Assembly (NCBI GenBank): GCA_001179505.1
Contig: CDMY01000462.1
Location: 1-64,000, forward strand
Direction of reading: 5' to 3'
Source: Vitrella brassicaformis
Lineage: Eukaryota > Sar > Vitrellaceae
DNA: 64,000 nucleotides
In this document: one piece after another, positions 20,801-32,314 of the stretch
Layout: the number at the start of each line of letters is the position of its first letter
Position numbering within the stretch: position 1 is the first letter of the stretch
Made by a program: the position numbers and the translations under genes
Notes under the pieces: generated by a model
Databases searched by the model: none
What the model was told of the DNA's origin: nothing
The model's input: only the letters and a program-made list of their open reading frames with translations

Positions 20801-21654
20801 GGCTGCTCGTCAGGCTGGGGTTGATCCACAGTCCGCCGTACTGGCTTCTGCCGGCCGTCTTGCTCGTGGTGGGTCTGCTGCAGTGAGGCCACCTGGACGT
20901 GTGGGTATCTGTCGATGAGGTTGTTGAGGTGCGGCTTGTCGCTCCACCTGCGGCCTCCCTGCTTCGTCCGCCTTTGCTGCTGCTGCTGCTGTTGGGTCTC
21001 TCTGCGCTGCTGCATTATCTCCTGCCTGTGCCGCTCGGCGCGCGCAATGAACTCGGGAAGCGGGTCACTGCCAGATGGCTGAAGACGCCACACACCGCAA
21101 GACATACAGAGATGGTGTTGGTGTTGGTGTGGCTTTAACCTCACCGGCGAGGATGATGGCCGTCGAGGGCCGTCAGTGTCGGCGACCCGGTTGTGTTGGT
21201 AGTCCATGATGCCCTTGACATGCTCCCGCACAAAGTCTCCCGCAGTCGGCACGTACTGCTCGAAGTCTGCGCGCGCCTCCACGGTCCGCTGCAGCACCGA
21301 ATGCAGCGGCTCCCCCTCCCCATCAGCATCGCTCTCGCCTTTCCTCACGGCCTCTAGAAGCGTCGCATCAATGCGCTCGTACGCATCAGCCACAAACTGC
21401 TGGTGGGCCTCGTTGGGTCCGTCGAGCTTCATAGGTCCGCTGAGAGGGTCGGCCATGCAGCCGCCGCGGGAGCCTCGTCGTGGCAGCCGCTTTGGCAGCT
21501 CTGACGGGGCGTGGGGGAACTTTTTGCTCATGAACGACTCGCGCTTGCGGCTGAGCTCACGGCTGGCCGGGAAGCTGTGATGGACGCGGGACAGCGTCAC
21601 GAAAGGGCGAGATGACTGAGCAGGGACAGACAAACAGATGCATAATTCATTCAT
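17876..21654 (-). CDS. gcvT: Aminomethyltransferase (glycine cleavage T-protein) with long extensions
   Basis: Eleven exons join in phase (1014 aa): 21145-21654, 20249-21078, 20032-20173, 19793-19950, 19320-19715, 19150-19255, 18835-19082, 18586-18763, 18428-18487, 17993-18364 and 17876-17920. Residues ~417-856 are a complete GcvT fold: VWATYGAEFVRFHDCMVP, AVLIDTSYRAAYHISGKDRY, GYILDDAFV, LALQGPKAVNVL, GITGEDGVEIV, DMLRMEAGLPRAGVDI, RRVGFL, PIGEVTSAVWSPVLKRRIAM and VVRLPFV. T-protein passes the methylene group of glycine to tetrahydrofolate in mitochondria. Usual length is ~400 aa; here ~415 residues precede the domain (Gln-rich, charged, no known fold) and ~160 basic residues follow. The first residues (Arg/Ser-rich) could be a targeting peptide; an inner ATG lies at 21531. 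The intron after exon 3 needs a GC donor, or a GT donor that adds 13 residues. Confidence 0.88.
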
Positions 21655-22019
21655 CCGTGTGTCAGCGTGTGATGTGCAGTGGGTTTCTTACGTGTTGTGT
21701 GCGAGGTCTGAAGCGCCTGACTGCCCTCCAGCTGGACAGACAATGTGCCATGAAGCAATACGGTGATGATCAAAGATCCATCGATCTGATCAAAGATCGG
21801 GGAATGTGTGGCACCAGTAAGGCTTGCTGCAGGCTGCAGAGCCCCGAGAAAAGCCAGATCTCTCGCCGAGAGAGAGGATCGCTCTGCGCGCGAGCTGATC
21901 TCAGCGCGCGAAATCACCTGCGCAGTGTCCTCTGGCAAACACGAGCAAGACATCAATGGGCACATGAAGATCTGATCCTATGCTGATTCAGCATAAACAA
22001 ACGATCGATTCATGACTCT
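21655..22019. promoter_or_regulatory. Divergent promoter region, 365 bp
   Basis: Lies between the start codons of the GcvT-like gene (minus) and the LRR membrane protein gene (plus). It contains a direct repeat GATCAAAGATC at about 21769 and 21788 and an imperfect dyad around 21886-21910 (GCGCGCGAGCTGATC, then TCAGCGCGCG). Their role is not known. Confidence 0.4.
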
Positions 22020-25000
22020 ATGACGTACTGTCCCAGGCCATGGGTCCTTCTTCTCGGCATCATCTTTTTCCTTCCGCGGCTTCGGCTAAGCCATGCAGGC
22101 CCAGCAGGACGGACAGTCTGGCCCGAGAGAAGACTGCAGGCACCAGCGAATGCCTCAACAACAGCCGGCTATCAACCCTTGGGATGGAGCGTGGCGGCTT
22201 TGGATATGTCCTATCTGTTCGTGTCGTATAAGAAGACCGAGTACCACGACAATGGGGACATCAACCGACAGGTGAGGGGAAGGCTGATGGCATGAATGGT
22301 ACGTGCCCGGCACGGGAGTCTGGTGCGCGCGTGTGTCTGTGTTTGTGTGTCAGCTTGGTGCACCTTCATTTTCCTGGACAGCGATGGAGGAGCTGCCTTC
22401 ATGTGCTGCATGCCAGGTGGATGCCGACGCGCTCTTCGAGGTGGGCCACGAAAGCGGACTGGCCGACTTCGAGGCCGAGTTCGATGCCAAGACACGACGA
22501 AACATCTGTGAGCTGTCCTTCGTCGTATGTGTGAGGGTCACGGAGGATGCCGTCGAAGGCTATATACTGATGTTGGTCGGCGACAGCGCCACTGTGCTTC
22601 TCTCGGGAGTACCTGTGTGGGTGATGTTATTGGGTGGGTCATCGGTACCATTGCCTTCAACCTTATTCGACTTGACAGCTGTCCTCGGGCTGGTGATCTT
22701 ATCTACGCCCTTTGAAGGGGTGATCGACGACCGACTCGGCAACTTGACATCTCTCAGGCTCCTCCAATTGGAGGACAATCAGGTAGGAATGATGGAAGGA
22801 GAGGGAGCCTATGGGCTGCTCATCAATGATGCATGTGGTTGTGTTGCATTCTGTTGGCATCCAATGCAGTACCTGACTGGGGCTCTTGGACATTCGATCG
22901 GCCGTCTGCAGAATTTAAGGGTCCTTTCAATCTCGGGAGGCAACGTTGCTGAGCCGTCCTCATCATACCGCTTCCACGGAGATATCCCAAGCACCCTTTT
23001 CGCGCTGCCACATCTTCAATCGCTTATCATTCAGTTCACGCAGCTAAGACTTCTATCGTCGGGCGATGATTGGTGTCCCGAAGGTGGTGCCCAGCTTCGT
23101 GTAGTCGATCTTTCATCCAACCCTTACCTGCTCAAAGCCTTTCCGACAGGCCCCCTCAGCTGCAGCCGTCTGAAGTTCCTGTTTCTGAGAGGACTACAGC
23201 TAGAAGGCCCTCTCCCAGAGTCCATCAATCGTCTGTCCTCGTTAGAGATACTCGACGTGCCGAGGAATGCCATGACAGGACCTCTGCCGTTCACTTTGGG
23301 CGACCTGAAGGAGCTGAGGTTTTTGAATCTTGGAAAGAATATGTTTGATTTTCTTCTCCCCGTCTCATTTGGGCTGAAATGGAGGAATCTGCGCGTGTTC
23401 TATGCTGAGGAAAACCAAGTGAGCGAGAAAGAAAGGAGGAAGGAAAGAAAGCAGCAGAGCTGTGCCCATCTGTTTCACTCTGTCCACTTCGGCTGTGTGC
23501 AGCTCTCAGGTATGCTACCGTGGGCTCTCGGATTCGCTACAGAGCTTCGCCATCTAAGTCTCCAGAGGCAGTTTCTGACGGGGCCGATTCCTGCGTCTTT
23601 CAGCAATCTCTCTGAGCTTCGAGCGGTGTGGCTCAATGACAATATGGTAGGTACAGGATCAGTGCGCATACAGAATGACCCTGCCCACATGTAACGTCGT
23701 GTGGCGATGGCAGTTAACCGGAGAGCTTCCGGACCTGTCAAAGTGGACAAAAGTGGAGAATATGGATATAGCGAACAATCAGCTCAGCGGCTCTTTGGAT
23801 CCTCTCACAAAGCTGCAGGCTGTTCATACTCTTCGCATCTTCAACAATCAGGTGGCTACCGTTGATTTTCTGTCAGTCACTCGCTGCAAATCATTGTGCG
23901 TGTTCTTGATCTTTGTCCGTGTGCCTGTGCAGTTTGAAGGTCAGATTCCGCAAGAGCTTGTCAGTTTGCGCGAGCTGGTTACACTGAATGCGCGAGACAA
24001 TAGGTCAGTGTGCAGACAATAGGTCAGTGTGCACCACTGCTGCGCATTCACAATGCCTTTCGTCGTCTCCATCTCTTCTGATTGATCTGCCATCAATCCC
24101 GTCAGGTTGAGTGGTTTGCCGCATTCGCTCGATGGCTGGCCCAAACTGGTATATGCCAATCTAGCTCGAAATCAGCTGCAAGGCTTCATACCGCTCATGG
24201 AGAACCTCACGTCGCTTGAGTCGTTATCGTTTGTGAGCAATCGCCTTGAAGGCTTCGAAGGCGACGGCCGACTGCCATCCAGGTCAGAAGATACATGAAT
24301 CGATGCGCGAGAGTGTAATCAGTCAGTCTCTGGATTACTGCGTGGCGTCAGGCTGAAGCAGCTATGGTTGGGTGGCAACCAATTCTCACGACTGCCAGAG
24401 GGATGGCATACATTGCCAGCGAGGTTGGAATTCATACAGCTGAGTTATAATGAGATCGGCGTGTGGCCTGACTGGGGCAGAACAGCGCTCGGTCACGATC
24501 TCTGCAATAAGCTGAGAATCGGTATGGCATATGAGTACGGGCGCCAATCACTAATACCTGTCTTCTGGAGTTCGTTCAGGGAACGAAGAGACGGCGTTGA
24601 CTTTGGTGCGTCATCAGCGACCGCCTAACTGGCCGGCACTTCAAATCCTGGATGTATCCCATAATCCTCTCAACGTCAACGTCAATTTCTTTTTGTCCAC
24701 TCTCAAATGGCATCCGCGGTGAGAAAGAGAGGCAAGGAGATGGCTCTTTTGCTTCATCTGTGTGCGTCTCATGCAGTTTAAGGGAGATTGAGTGTCAGGA
24801 TTGCGGCGTTAAGGGGCCGATGGGCTGTGAAGCATATGTAACGTACGACTATGACCAAGTTGTGGCTCTTTCCAACAAGACGCGAGGAGACATTTCGTTT
24901 GTAAGACTCCTGTAGTTAATCAGCTTTCGACGGCACCATTGTGACCATTCTCTGTCCCTTGTCCGTATCAGGACGATCAAGTTGAGACATTTTCTGGCTT

Positions 25001-28000
25001 CCTGGCTCTCGAGGCTCTCAATCTCGCGTCAAATCCTCTGAAGGCCCTCCAAACAAGCTATGACCCGCGAGTGAGCTTTCCGAAGTCAACGTCCGTGCTG
25101 CAGCGCTTGGATGTCCGCAACGCGAGCCTCACCGCAGTCGAACCGCTGGAATGGTTCGCTGTTGACACAGGAGACTTCACCGATAACCCGCAACTTCAAC
25201 TGTCGGTCCCTCCCGCCTCCAATATTACAGTGAGACACGTCAATCTCAAGGGTGGCTTCTGTACTTCTTTGTGCTGTGTGTTGCTTTTGGGTGTGTAGAG
25301 CTGTGCTGAGCTGTCAGAAGGCGCTGCAGATTCCATCGAGCGGTACCTACAACCTGACCCAAACGGTGAGAGAGCCATAAGGCACAGGGGTCATTGCTTG
25401 CTTGGATGGTTCTCATTCTCCCTCTCTCGTGTTTGTGCTGCCGCTTTGCCAGCTTTCGCACCAAAAAGGGACGACATCTCGCAGCAAATGCTTCCACATG
25501 AGTGCACACGGCTCTGTCGAACATTCAACGTCCTCCAGGTACGAAAGCTGCTCGACAAAACGTGCCCCAGAATTGCATCCTGTGTCTCCTTTTGCTATCT
25601 GTAGGTCGACGAGGCGTTGAATGTGACATCGCTGTGCCGATGCATAGATGGTCATGAGGGCCGTGGGAAGTTGTGCACACCATGCCGCCGAAACACCTTC
25701 TCCAATCGTCGATCCGGCACCGAGCAATGCACCCCATGCCCGCACGGCTCCGGTAAGTGAACAGTTGGGCAGCGATTCTTGTATTGTCGTTCTCTTTTGT
25801 GCAGAGTCTTCTCCTGCTTCCGCAGCGTGTCATTGCAAGCTTGGCTACGAAGCTGACGATAAAGCCGATGATACAGAGGAGCTTTCCTGCCGGGCTTGTG
25901 AAGCAGGTATGCTGACACGGCTGACGCTCGAATGTGTTTGACATCCGTGTGACATCTGTAGGCACGTATGGGAAGCTGTCTGGCGGCATAGCGACGTGTG
26001 TGAGCTGCGGTGGACCTCGCTTTACATCCCTCCCCAAGACCACCTCGCGTGACCATTGCCTTTGCATCGAGAAGTACATCTTGTAAGTTCACAAGGCACA
26101 CATGCCAACGAATCGCTCTCTGTCGTATGTTGTGTCTTGTCTGCGTATATGTGCTCTGTGCAGGAATCGTCATTCCTTTCAGTGTGAGGACTGTATGGCC
26201 TATGAGGGCTTAAACTGCTCGCTCCCCCTCCGTCCATCGAGTGTCACCGTCAAAAGGGGCTTCTTTCTTCTCACCGTCCAAATCATGGAAAGCATAATGC
26301 CTCGGGTATCCGTCGACCGGGAGCTTCCTCGGCGCAGATTGGCCTCCGCTGCAATTCGATCCACGTAAGTCGACAAATGACCGTCTTGTCCATACCTGTA
26401 TGCATCTATGCCCTTCGCTCATGTGTGAGTTGCAGGTACGCTGCGAACATAACCTCATTGCCCATAGCGGTGGAGTGCCCATACGGTCCTGCATGCAACC
26501 CGTACGGCACAGACCCCGTCAACCAATGCACGGTCAGTCAGGGAATATGAAAAGGATCACGTGTCCAGATTTTCCTGCTGCTGTCTTCTCTTGTTGTCAG
26601 GAGGGGCATGCAGGTATACGAAAGTCTTGCCGCATCGCTGAGACTCTTTCTCATCTGAGTTTGCCTCACTGTGTGGCTGCAGGTTTTGTGTGTGGCCTGT
26701 GTGAGTCGGGATTTGCTCGATCGACCCCATTGGCGCCATGCCGCCCCTGCGCCGCAGGATGGCAGAATGTGCTTAGCAATCTCGCATTGTTGGCCGTTTC
26801 TATCGGCGCCATCTTCCTACTAACACATCTGTCTAAACGGTGAGCTGAGACAAAGCTACCTTCTTCGAAGCAATTTGCTGACTTTGTCTCATCTCAGTGC
26901 TGCGTCCGCTCTTCATGTCGGTCTCATCAGTGTCATCCTAAAGATAACCATTGGCCACTTTACTGTGGTAAGCTGCTGTGGCCAACGAGTTGACGCTGAG
27001 ATGTTTGCGATACGTGGCGCTTCGTGTCTCTCTTGCTGGTCATATTAGATGAGCGGCTTGATGGCGTTAGACTATGCTGTGCTTCGAGGCGATACAACAT
27101 CGCAAACAGCGCTGCCTTCCGTGTATCGTGGTCTTTTTGGCTGGGACGGCGGCATCTCGATGGAATACACGTCGTGGACGTGCCTTTTTGCGTCGCTGGT
27201 GGGTGATGAGACAGCTGAGCTGTGGCGCCATGCGGTCTGGATCGGACTGCCCATCATCCTCCTCGTTGTGGTCACACTTTTTGGTACGACTGCACGGGCT
27301 GATGCCCAATATTCACTCATTGCATCTCTTCCTGCTGTTGCACTTCAGCCGAACTGTGGATGGTGGCAAGCGGCCGTCGCCATCGAGACATCCGGGCCTC
27401 TTCTGTTTCCGAATCCCTTTTTGACTTGACAAAAAGAGCGACAAGTCAGCAGCTTCCAGGAGGCAAGGGCGACCATAGCAGTGAGGACGACAGGGCCTTC
27501 TCTCATGCAACGCGCAGCCACACTGCTGACGAGTCGGAGACGGCCTCGCGTTCTCTCGACCGCACACAGACTCGCGCGTCCACCAACGCAACAAGAGAGA
27601 CCACCAAAAGCCATCCGACGGATGCGCAATCCAGGGAGAAGCGGAGAGGGCTGCTTGGATTTGTGGATAGACATGCGACTCTGTGGATTGTCACTCTCAA
27701 CCTGTGCTTCCCAAGTAGGTGGCTGCAACGGAGAGAGCGAAGCGATTTGACCGTTTACGTTGCCTTGCGTCTGTGTGTGGGTTCATGCAGCGGCGACTCG
27801 TAACTTTCTGTCCCTGCTCCGCTGTCGAGACTATCCGTTTGTCCAAGAGAGCTTCACAGCTGATGAGATCGCCATGCAAGGGCTTCTGCAGCCGACAGAC
27901 CTTCCCCACTTGCGTCGCCTCGATCTCAAACCAGACGTCTTCTGCGATGTGCGCTCGACTACATACCTGCCGTTCCTCATCATCGCCGTCATAGGCCTTT

Positions 28001-29729
28001 TTGCATGGGTCGTCCTGCCGATTGCCTCGGGCCTTGTGGTCCTGGTGCGCCACTACAGAAAGGGAGAGCTCCATCTGCCGTCGGTGCGTGAGCGCTATGG
28101 GTTCCTCACCAAATCGTATCGGCAGAACTTCTTCTTTTGGGAAGCAACAGTTGCCTTTAGGTCAGGAATGGACATATGTTATTTGATGTGGTTCTCATAC
28201 CGTGCTGTGCTTCCATCTGCGTTAGGCGTGTTTTCGTGTTGGTCGTTGCATCGGTCGCGATCACCCAAGCTCGAGTCCAGCTAACGGCTTGGAGCCTCCT
28301 CGCTGTGACAGCTCTGGTTGTACAATTGCGGCTGCAGCCCTTTCGTCGCGATCGGCGGAATCTTCTCAACCGCATTGAGGAGCGAGGGCTCGCTGTGTGG
28401 CTGCTGTCGGTGATCCTCATGCAGTTTGCCTTCGGAGGCGTGCTGTCGGACACAGGACACCTTGCAGTGCTTACCGTGGTCATACTGATGAGCTTGCTAC
28501 ACTATGTCAGCATCCTGGTCACCATCCTTTCCCTCTGGCTACAGCAGACGGCCCGCGACTATCAGGAGAAGGAGGACTTCAAGCTTCTGTGTAAGCCGAT
28601 TCACCGTCGGCGGGCTTTTGTGTAGAAATTGAGCATGCTTTGCTCTGGATGTCAGATTTGTTGCCAAAGTCCCGGCTAAGGTGGCTGGGACCGTTCGTCG
28701 ACTGGCTCTCGGCTGACACGACCAGCGTCTCGCTGCAGTACGAGAAGGGGCTGTCAATGGGTCCGCAAAAAACGGCGTCATGTGGCCAGCGTCTGTGGTC
28801 TTTGCTGCGGAGGAGGGGACGCCCCCGGACGGCGTTGGAACTGACGTCTGAGGCGATGAAGGAGGCGCTGGATGTGCTCAAGCCGACGACAGTGCCCCCA
28901 GACTTTCTCAACTTCCTCTATGCGCATGCCTGCGTCAGCTACGCTTTGAGTGAGTGAGTGAATGAGTGGGTGGGCCCATGACGGTCAGTTACATCTCTCT
29001 GCTTGCTCTCACGCATCCAGGGGACAGCGATAGCTGCCACATTGTGCTGAACGACGACGCCACATCAGCGGCGACAGTGACGATTCCGATAGAGGACTTC
29101 CAGGTACGCACAGCTATACCTGTCTTCCCTGCATGTGCTCGTCTGTCATGTGGCCGTCCGTGTGTTCGTGCCTGCTGCAGCTCCATCTGAGCTCTGTGGT
29201 TGAAGAGCTGATAGGTCGCGAAGAGCGCCACGGCGAGGGGCCTCACAAGTCGGAGGGATGGGTGGAGCTGTATGTTCTCTACCGAGGCGTCAAGAAAGCC
29301 CTCAAGAGCAGTGCTGCATTAGAGGCAGCCGACTTATCCAACGACGAGGTGACCACGGACGGCCATTGAGGACGCTCAGCCACTGTGCGTGGGTGCTCTG
29401 TCTTTGTGCAGGTGGCACTTCCCCATCTGATGGCCTCCGCTGCTGTCCGGCTGTCTAAAGAGATGACCGCCTCAAGCGACCGTGCCTCCGCGGACAGTTT
29501 GGCCACAGCAAGCGCTTCATCAGACGAGTGGATTGCGTACATCAATCGCGTGTACCAGTCAATGCCATCTATCGTCGGGGCCCAAGCTGAGCTGCTGCTG
29601 GGAGGGGAAGGGGGAAAGGCGGAGGCGAAAGAAGGAGAGGAATTGAGCCTGGAGGGCTCTGCAAGGCCCATCCCTCCTTCCGCCGACGTCACACTCATCT
29701 CTCAGTGCGTCACTTTTGTAAGAGAGTAG
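22020..29729 (+). CDS. Giant LRR / cysteine-rich / multi-pass membrane protein
   Basis: Twenty-nine exons join in phase (1903 aa): 22020-22271, 22354-22782, 22870-23418, 23503-23646, 23714-23851, 23933-24003, 24106-24282, 24352-24521, 24580-24718, 24777-24900, 24972-25229, 25299-25365, 25453-25538, 25605-25752, 25805-25906, 25962-26082, 26164-26364, 26436-26532, 26601-26613, 26683-26839, 26898-26967, 27049-27283, 27349-27714, 27791-28160, 28226-28590, 28656-28949, 29021-29103, 29181-29348, 29412-29729. A signal peptide (WVLLLGIIFFLP) is followed by plant-type LRRs to ~residue 800 (IPSTLFALPHLQSL, LTGPIPASFSNLSEL), then GCC2/GCC3-like Cys-rich repeats ~835-1130 (CTPCRRNTF, CHCKLGY, FVCGLCESGF). 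At least six hydrophobic segments span ~1115-1600 (LALLAVSIGAIFLL, LPIILLVVVTLF, FLIIAVIGLFAWVVLPIA), followed by a ~290-residue cytosolic tail. A cell-surface receptor or adhesion protein is inferred; no kinase or channel pore is seen. Confidence 0.87.
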
Positions 29730-30435
29730 GTAGCTGCCTGTTTTTGATCCGTGCAGTCATTAATGGGTGCTTGCGCCCTTTTTTGTGCCACTGCTCCGCA
29801 TGTTTTTGTCTACTGCCCCCCTGTTTTTTGTCCGGTGTCGCGTTGATACAGCGTGCACGGAAGTCTGCATAGCGTACGATGTAAGTACAATGTATGTGTA
29901 CAGATGTCTGCCAGTCTGTCTATCTGTCTTGGCCGGTGGATGGATTGTGTGTTGATATGTGGATGTCAGTTTTGTGTTGTATTTGTGAATCAGTGAGTAC
30001 GCCGTGGTACTTACTGTACGCATAGTCTGCTCTATGTAGCCGTTTTTTGTGTGGACTGTTCCCCGTCTTTTTGGCCACTGCTCCCCTGTTTTTCGTCTGT
30101 TGTCGCTTTGGCAGAACATGCACGGAGGCCTCTGCATAGAGTACACTCGTGTGCTCAAATGATGTCTGTCTGTCTGTCTGTCTGGGCCGGTTGATTGTGG
30201 ATATGGACATGTGGATGTCACTTTTGTCTTATATTTGTGAATCAGTGAGTAGGCCGTGGTACTTACTGGACGCATAATAGGCTGCTATCTGTAGCCGGGA
30301 TGCAGCGATGGCCTTCCAGTGCAGGTCGGCCCTTCGTATGAGTGACGTACCGTGCGCTGCCGCCGCTGCGTATTTGTCACGTGTTTGATGTGATAAGCGG
30401 GGTGCATGTACGGGTACTGATGCGCCTGGCTGGCC
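29730..30435. repeat. Two-copy tandem repeat, ~252-bp period
   Basis: The end pieces TATTTGTGAATCAGTGAGTA plus CCGTGGTACTTACT recur about 252 bp apart (near 29980 and 30232). Earlier parts align too: CCACTGCTCC, GTTTTT, TGTCGCGTT/TGTCGCTTT, GCACGGA, TCTGCATA, and a TGTCTGTC run. The copies differ by substitutions and small indels and contain no open coding frame. They fill the spacer between two plus-strand genes. Confidence 0.75.
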
Positions 30436-31513
30436 ATGGCAGCCGACTGGACGGACAAATTCTGGTGGTCGTCTCAAGGGTCGTCTGCACTGATGGTCCA
30501 TCAATCCGATCAGCAACCAGAACGAGTGACATCAACAAGGCTTTGCCTTGCTGCTCAGCCCCTCGGCTCAGCCCCAGCAGCCCCACAAATACCCCCGCGA
30601 TCCTCCCTGCGAGCTAAGCTCTCAGGTGAAGATCTCCCCTTTCCTTCCTTTCCTTCCTCCGCCGTGCCGTCCCTCGTCAGTAGGCTGATAGACTCCCAGC
30701 TGGTGAGCAGCATCGGCGACTACTTGCATCTTTTCCGGAAGCGAATTGAGGACCTCCGTGACAAGCGCCGCAGCATCCACCCTCCTCCGCCTTTCTATCA
30801 CTCTCCCGACGACCCATGCGTCAAATACTTCAAGCTCCACGGCTTCCTGCCCCACAAAAGCGCAGTTAATCACGCTATATGCCCGCCTGACCTTGCCATT
30901 CGCGAGATCGTGGACCTTGAGGATCTCAAGAGGAAGATCTTGGTCACCATGAGGAGGGAATGGTGGCACTTTGCTTCGGCTATCGACTTCGGCTGGAATG
31001 AGTACATGCTTATGCTGGACTCGTTTGCTGAGTATGGGAGGAGGGTGAACTCTGCTGGAGACCCGATCATCGTGTGCTTCTTCAGACGTACGTCAGCTAC
31101 GATGAAGGAAAGGAGGGAGGGAGGGAAGAGCACTCGAGCGACTGCCTGTGTGTGTGTGTTGTGCTGCCTGCAGCCCTCAAGTTCCCAATTGAGCCCAATT
31201 ACTGGCCAAGAGAGAAGGGGCCACCAACCGACGACGCACACAGGTACCTAAGGTACCTACTCATGGGGTGCAGTGCACCGATTTCTCGCCGTTCTGCCTC
31301 TGCGTGGGTGTGCGTGTGTTCAGAGCTACCGAAGCCAGACTGCCGCGTGTGTGTGGGTGTGATGAGTCGCTCAAGGCTTCTGTGCGACCGAGGTGTGACG
31401 CTGTAGTCCGCGATATCCGTGTTTGTGTGAGGACCCCGCTCGACGACGGTGTAATGCGTCGTCGTGTCAAAATTGGCTCTACAAGGCTTGAAGAACTGCT
31501 CGGGTATGGGTGA
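30436..31513 (+). CDS. Unknown protein, 303 aa
   Basis: Three exons, 30436-31087, 31174-31243 and 31324-31513, joined in phase. No family is recognised. Visible features are a Ser/Pro/Gln-rich start, a mid region rich in aromatics and charge (LVSSIGDYLHLFRKRIEDLR, HSPDDPCVKYFKLHGFLP, REWWHFASAIDFGWNEYMLM) and a short basic, Cys-containing end. There is no signal peptide or membrane segment. The start was chosen as the first ATG of the frame; an alternative one lies about 22 codons in. The downstream half was placed because both junctions keep frame and the donor GTACGT and acceptor CTGCAG fit. Confidence 0.65.
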
Positions 31514-32314
31514 CCGCTCGCAGAAGACGGAGGCACAGACACACAGCGCGACGACGGAAACCAGTGCCCAGAGAGAGAGAGAGAGACTGGTGACGACACA
31601 CAGCCACTTTCACTGAAGTGGTGTAGCGTCGACACACACGCCGCGGCTGTGTTGTCTGACCTTCATCAGATAGGTCTGTGCTAACGTTCATGATAGGCCT
31701 CCTTCGCCGTTTAGTGTGGGGAGGCAGGCAGGTAGTGAATATATTGCCTCTGTCTGTCCTCTTTTGCCTTGCTCGTCCTGCCGTCGAGGTGCGGCAGTGA
31801 GGAGGGGCGGGGCTACTTGCTGTGTGCGTATGTGTATGTGTTAAAGCTTTGACTGGTGACAGGTGTGGTGTGTATACAATACAGACATCATGTGACACGA
31901 TATCATACAGTGTGTCACCCAGTCTTGAATGCACTCAATCACGGCACCCACCCGACGATGAGCCATCAGACACAGAAGAGTTCTAGGCAAGCAGAAGCGG
32001 GGTATGCTCAAGCAGCCGCCCCATCGATGGGCGGCTGCTTGACAATTCCACGTCCCTGCCCGACTAGACCCCTTGTGTCGTCTGCATGGTCTCGTGCACA
32101 TCAATCCATCCATCCATCCGTCCGTCCGTCCTTCCAGGCTTGAACCACGCAACGCAGAGAGGTCACGAAGTCAGGTCTTTCCATCAGTCAGTTCTCGAGC
32201 TGCCTACCACGGTGGCTGTGCTGGTGCAGGTGAACCCACCGCTTCTGGCAGGTGCACCGTGCCAACATTGCACTGGGTGGACAAACCGAGAGAGAACCAA
32301 TGGGTACATACCGA
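31514..32314. other. Convergent 3' spacer with strong hairpin
   Basis: Lies between the stops of converging genes. It contains a perfect 13-bp inverted repeat with a 7-nt spacer at 32009-32041 (CAAGCAGCCGCCC and its complement around CATCGAT), TG and ACAC runs and a CATC/CGTC run near 32105-32130. Nothing coding is recognised. Confidence 0.6.
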
